Below, piece after piece: positions 5,635 through 7,921 of a stretch of DNA of 7,921 nucleotides. Where the stretch lies: contig JAADHX010000100.1 in assembly GCA_013151655.1 (NCBI GenBank), positions 1-7,921 of the forward strand. Direction: 5' to 3'. The DNA comes from Actinomycetota bacterium (GTDB taxonomy: Bacteria > Actinomycetota > Acidimicrobiia > Acidimicrobiales > Poriferisodalaceae). Below the pieces are notes generated by a model that saw only the letters and a program-made list of their open reading frames with translations, did not search any database and was not told where the DNA came from. A program made the translations under genes and the position numbers. How positions within the stretch are numbered: position 1 is the stretch's first letter; the number at the start of each line of letters is the position of its first letter.

Positions 5635-5814
5635 GGCGCGAGGCTCGCGGCCGGATTGATAGCGTCATCTGCAGACTTGGCCCATAGGCTCGTGTTCTTT
5701 GTCGACGGTCTATCGGTGCGAGCTCGATTCGACTCTGGGCGTTACCTCGCCAGTCGTGTCGAGGAGATCATCGAGACCGAGATACGATGCCTCCTTCGCA
5801 GGCCAGCTGACTGA
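5635..5814 (+). pseudogene. Probable C-terminal remnant of a TetR-family regulator
   Basis: This frame reads ARLAAGLIASSADLAHRLVF, then FVDGLSVRARFDSGRYLASR, then VEEIIETEIRCLLRRPAD and a TGA at 5812-5814. A helical stretch followed by a DGLxVxAxxD...GRY segment and a final amphipathic helix ending in LLRR is how many TetR regulators finish. The helix-turn-helix DNA-binding half that should precede it by more than 100 residues is absent. The frame runs directly into the promoter of the divergent module 3 operon. So this is a broken end, probably left when the toxin-antitoxin module was inserted or by a deletion. The identification rests on my recognition of the tail only, and the match is moderate. 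An unrelated chance frame is the alternative. Confidence 0.42.
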
Positions 5815-6079
5815 ACTTATCTCATCGCCGTTCGTCCTCGGTTGTGCTGCCAGACGAAGATCGACCAATTGTCGATATCTTTGCCGAACGAGCTTCGACG
5901 AAGCAACTCCTGCGGTCCAACAAGAGGCGTTCGAGGACGGCCAGTTGACCTTCGCTGATGTACCAGAACTCGGTTTTCGATTACCGGGATTGTCTCGCTC
6001 AAGCCGGTTTCGATTTGATTCTCTTGGACCTCGACCCAGCTGGTAATCTCACACAACGTGGACCTGAGGATGTAGTTGG
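5815..6079. other. Stretch without a recognisable gene
   Basis: No frame on either strand gives a protein I recognise. The plus strand has a 44-codon frame at 5958-6092 containing LAQAGFDLILLDLDPAGNLT, which resembles the segment after the Walker A of ParA ATPases. It lacks the Walker A itself. The minus-strand frame 6056-5817 has no family features. Given the regulator scrap to its left, this may be decayed coding DNA. Confidence 0.4.
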
Positions 6080-6277
6080 ATGCGGAATCTGACCCGAGAG
6101 GGTCTGGCTCCAGGAACTTGGGTCGGGTTGCTGTCGATCTCGATCGCTACCATTTGGCTGACAGATTCAAGCCAAGCTCAGCGATACATCTGGACGGTCG
6201 TACTTCTCGCCGGACTCATCAGGGCCGGTGTGTTGATCCGACGAACGGCAATAGAGAGTCGCAGATACTGCGGATGA
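6080..6277 (+). CDS. Possible small two-helix membrane protein, 65 residues
   Basis: A 65-residue frame starting ATG at 6080. It has two hydrophobic stretches, WVGLLSISIATIWL (about 14-27) and YIWTVVLLAGLIRAGVLI (about 36-53), separated by a short polar loop TDSSQAQR. The end IRRTAIESRR is basic, a plausible inside-positive anchor, so it may be a hairpin membrane protein. A TGAGGA sequence at 6065-6070 sits nine bases before the start and could serve as a ribosome-binding site. The stop TGA (6275-6277) directly abuts the stop of the opposing phosphotransferase gene, giving TGATCA with no gap, which fits a true gene boundary. I do not recognise the family and no function can be offered. A competing plus-strand frame (6076-6417) runs into the phosphotransferase gene and looks like a shadow. 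Modest confidence that this is expressed. Confidence 0.45.
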   Translation: MRNLTREGLAPGTWVGLLSISIATIWLTDSSQAQRYIWTVVLLAGLIRAGVLIRRTAIESRRYCG

Positions 6278-7213
6278 TCACGGGGCTTTTCCCCAACGAT
6301 GCGAGGCCACGAATGATTCAAGTGTTTCGAGCCACTCGGGTGATGAGGTCTGGATTCCGATTGGAGCGTTCGGCAGATCCTCAAGCCAGCGACCCAAGGC
6401 TGCGATTCGGAGCCTGATCATCTCGTCGACGGGCTCGGCATCGACAGCTTTGGCTGCGCTGTGGCTGTATCCGCCCAGAAACGACGGGCGGAAGGTCTCA
6501 TAGCGTGATGGAGAGTCGTTCACCTCAGAGTCGAACAACACCATATAGAGCGAGTTCGCGAGGTCGTACTCGGTCGGGCCGTAGCCGCAATCGTCGAAGT
6601 CGAATATCCGCAGACCTGTTGGGCTAGCGATCAGGTTCTTATAGCTGAAGTCGCCGTGAAGTAGCTGCCAACTGGGCTGCTCGGAACTGGGCTGCTCGGA
6701 ACTGGGCTGCTCGGAACTGGGGAGATCTGACTCCAGTGCCGCGACGGGCGGTATCTCGACAACCGGCAGCTCTGCCATGACTTCGTGAAGGCGCGCCAAC
6801 GTCTGGCCCATTACTCGTCCAGCATGCGGAGTGGAGATGTCCAAGCGGTCACCGGTTACAAACGGCGTGGCGGTCATCAACCATTCGCCGATCGGTTGAA
6901 CCAGGTCTCCGGCCACGCGAATCGGCATCACCACCGCGGATAGCGCGCCGCCGACGGTCTCCACCGCTCGCATTTTGGCCCGCAGGATTGCTGGGTCTGT
7001 TAAGCGTCGATCGGTGAGTTTGACCACGACCTTCTGCCCGTCCAGTACAGCGGAGAAACACCGTGACTGTTTGCCAGCGTGAAGTTCGACCCGATGCGAA
7101 ACACCCAAACGCTGGTAGTCATTGGTGCTCGGGAGCTCGGGCGACTGAAGAGTCATTTCGGCGTCGCTGCTCACGTTGGCGGGCCGCCGAGCAGCCGCCT
7201 GACCCGCATCCAT
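6278..7213 (-). CDS. APH-fold phosphotransferase (aminoglycoside phosphotransferase/choline kinase family)
   Basis: A 311-residue protein-kinase-like small-molecule kinase. Visible landmarks: KVVVKL with the ATP-binding Lys 65; a hinge region around EWLMTATPFVTGDRL (110-124); the catalytic loop HGDFSYKNLI (186-195) with His 186, Asp 188 and Asn 193; and the metal-binding IFDFDDCGYGP (203-213) with Asp 205. EYDLANSLY follows as in the family. The substrate is unknown: a metabolite, sugar or antibiotic are all possible, so resistance should not be assumed. Residues 165-179 are three PSSEQ repeats, encoded by a DNA tandem repeat, right before the catalytic loop. I list ATG 7213. That start overlaps the upstream DUF1992 gene by 43 bases, and Met 20 (ATG at 7156-7154) would remove the overlap. 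Neither has a good ribosome-binding site, and the conserved part begins only near residue 33. Confidence 0.88.
   Translation of the reverse strand: MDAGQAAARRPANVSSDAEMTLQSPELPSTNDYQRLGVSHRVELHAGKQSRCFSAVLDGQKVVVKLTDRRLTDPAILRAKMRAVETVGGALSAVVMPIRVAGDLVQPIGEWLMTATPFVTGDRLDISTPHAGRVMGQTLARLHEVMAELPVVEIPPVAALESDLPSSEQPSSEQPSSEQPSWQLLHGDFSYKNLIASPTGLRIFDFDDCGYGPTEYDLANSLYMVLFDSEVNDSPSRYETFRPSFLGGYSHSAAKAVDAEPVDEMIRLRIAALGRWLEDLPNAPIGIQTSSPEWLETLESFVASHRWGKAP
6670..6721. repeat. 15-bp in-frame tandem repeat within the phosphotransferase gene
   Basis: The unit AACTGGGCTGCTCGG occurs at 6670-6684, 6685-6699 and 6700-6714, with seven further bases at 6715-6721. The copies are identical, so expansion is recent. 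Because 15 is a multiple of three, copy number changes add or remove a PSSEQ pentapeptide without breaking the frame. Confidence 0.95.
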
Positions 7214-7554
7214 CTTGTGACTACCGAGGATGCATCTAGACGGCTGTACGGCTTCCAGGTCGTAGTTTGGTTGTAGGCGTCGATGCGCTTGTTGAGCTGT
7301 TCAACCTGTTCGCGAACCTCGGCTTCGGAACCAAGTCGCCACAGTCGGGGCATCGCCGCTTTTACTTGGCGGTCGAGGGTTTCGGCCTTGATGATGCTGC
7401 GCTCGCGTTTGACCAACCTCGTCGCCCACCAGCCTTCCGGGCGCTGACGGTCGAGATCGGGTATTGGTTTCCCGGCCCCAGGAAGGTTGTCGAACAGACC
7501 CGCTTTTCGGGCCGCGGCGATACGGCGATCGGCATTCGACTCGAAAATGGCCAC
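7171..7554 (-). CDS. DUF1992 (DnaJ subfamily C member 28-like conserved domain) protein
   Basis: A 127-residue soluble protein with the DUF1992 signature: an N-terminal helix ESNADRRIAAARKAGLFDN (5-23), then NLPGAGKPIPDLD (23-35), a conserved stretch rich in basic residues near LVKRERSI (47-54), and a helical C-terminal half (60-95). This domain is also found in the eukaryotic DNAJC28 proteins. Its molecular function is unknown, so none is claimed. The start is GTG at 7554-7552, supported by a TACGAT box ending six bases before it and by the family N-terminus. Its 3' end overlaps the longest form of the phosphotransferase gene by 43 bases, which suggests the two are transcribed together leftward. 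It is divergent from the methyltransferase gene, 47 bases away. Confidence 0.9.
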   Translation of the reverse strand: MAIFESNADRRIAAARKAGLFDNLPGAGKPIPDLDRQRPEGWWATRLVKRERSIIKAETLDRQVKAAMPRLWRLGSEAEVREQVEQLNKRIDAYNQTTTWKPYSRLDASSVVTRWMRVRRLLGGPPT

Positions 7555-7560
7555 GGCTAT

Positions 7561-7566
7561 ATCGTA
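7561..7566 (-). promoter_or_regulatory. -10 box of the DUF1992 gene (leaderless)
   Basis: On the minus strand TACGAT (7566-7561) is followed by ATAGCC and then the GTG start at 7554. The six-base spacing places the transcription start at the start codon, so the mRNA is probably leaderless; no Shine-Dalgarno exists. The same geometry occurs at the module 3 antitoxin. No clear -35 element is seen. Confidence 0.6.
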
Positions 7567-7589
7567 CCGACGTGCGATGGAGCCTCTGC

Positions 7590-7595
7590 GATACT
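7590..7595 (+). promoter_or_regulatory. -10 box of the methyltransferase gene (probably leaderless)
   Basis: GATACT at 7590-7595 is followed by CGTTCG and the ATG at 7602, again six bases. It matches the conserved second A and last T of the actinobacterial -10 consensus but has G at the first position. Together with the minus-strand box at 7561-7566 it would make a compact divergent promoter pair in the 47-bp gap. Confidence 0.45.
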
Positions 7596-7601
7596 CGTTC
7601 G

Positions 7602-7921
7602 ATGCAGGAACCGGATCACGACGCCGCGGCTCGAGCCGTGTACGACCACTCTGCCGCGAAGTTCGTAGCGGCTATCGGAACCGAGGTGTCATCCCAATTC
7701 GAAGCACCGCTGGATCGAGCAGTTCTCTTAGCTTTCGCCGAGTCGATTCTCGCAGTTGGTTCAGGCCCTGTACTCGACGTCGGCTGCGGCCCGGGGAGGA
7801 TTGCGGCGTTTCTTGCCGAACGAGGGATCGAGGCTAGCGGGGTAGATATCGCGCCGCAGATGATCGCCGAGGCTCGATTGGCTCACCCAGACTTGGTCTT
7901 TGAGGTCGGGACGCTGACAGA
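7602..7921 (+). CDS. SAM-dependent methyltransferase, N-terminal part, cut by the window edge
   Basis: The first 106 residues of a class I methyltransferase; the frame is still open at base 7921. The glycine-rich SAM-binding motif I is VLDVGCGPGRIAAFLAERG (57-75). It is followed by the motif II strand GVDIAPQMIAEAR (80-92), where the acidic Asp 82 would bind the ribose of SAM. The N-terminal VYDHSAAKFVAAIG (13-26) resembles the methyltransferase type 11/25 proteins that methylate small molecules. The substrate is unknown because the C-terminal part is outside the window. The start ATG at 7602 fits both the family start and the GATACT box six bases upstream. It is divergent from the DUF1992 gene. 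Confidence 0.9.
   Translation, partial: MQEPDHDAAARAVYDHSAAKFVAAIGTEVSSQFEAPLDRAVLLAFAESILAVGSGPVLDVGCGPGRIAAFLAERGIEASGVDIAPQMIAEARLAHPDLVFEVGTLT

Noticed and set aside
5817..6056. Minus-strand frame of 79 codons
   Set aside because: It has no recognisable domain, hydrophobic segment or ribosome-binding site and lies in probable decayed DNA.
5958..6092. ParA ATPase gene
   Set aside because: Only a LLDLDPAGNLT-like segment is present; the Walker A motif and the rest of the domain are absent.
6278..7213. Aminoglycoside resistance gene
   Set aside because: The fold is APH-like, but this family is broad and nothing in the sequence points to an antibiotic substrate.

Overview
The window looks like an accessory stretch of an actinobacterial chromosome. 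The DNA is moderately GC-rich. GTG and TTG starts are used alongside ATG. Several genes have a TANNNT-like -10 box ending six bases before the start codon, which suggests leaderless mRNAs. The protein styles (NodI/NodJ-like ABC exporter, VapBC and Phd/PIN toxin-antitoxin modules, DUF1992, APH-fold kinase) fit Actinomycetota. A member of the Acidimicrobiia is my guess, not a demonstrated fact.

Left part (1-2895): a wrecked gene for a DUF4143-type AAA ATPase sits at the edge. Its Walker A segment is joined almost directly to its C-terminal segment, and a 23-bp tandem repeat borders it. Next comes a leftward three-gene ABC exporter operon (ATPase, permease, permease) with one-base and seven-base gaps between genes.

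Middle (2896-5624): a toxin-antitoxin cluster in different states of decay. Module 1 is a ribbon-helix-helix antitoxin plus a PIN toxin whose third expected acidic residue is Ala (position 99). Module 2 is only the C-terminal tail of a Phd-type antitoxin overlapping a PIN toxin. That toxin has lost its first Asp (Gly at position 6), its conserved Glu, and about 30 internal residues compared with module 3. After an opposing NUDIX hydrolase gene comes module 3, an apparently intact Phd antitoxin and PIN toxin on the minus strand, with a likely leaderless promoter. The NUDIX box also carries a Gly where the first Glu of the EE pair is expected.

Right part (5625-7921): a C-terminal scrap of a probable TetR-type regulator and about 265 bp without a recognisable gene. 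Then comes a possible 65-residue two-helix membrane protein whose stop codon abuts that of a convergent APH-fold phosphotransferase (TGA|TCA). The phosphotransferase contains a 15-bp in-frame tandem repeat encoding PSSEQ units just before its catalytic loop. A DUF1992 gene overlaps the 5' end of the phosphotransferase gene. It is divergent from a SAM-dependent methyltransferase gene cut by the window edge.

The overall picture is a toxin-antitoxin-rich region under relaxed selection: at least three broken genes and three enzymes with altered metal-ligand positions lie among intact, ordinary genes. I see no CRISPR array, RNA gene, insertion sequence or complete undescribed system. The notable signals are the pattern of active-site loss in neighbouring PIN toxins, a possible surviving antitoxin tail peptide, and the shared leaderless promoter geometry.
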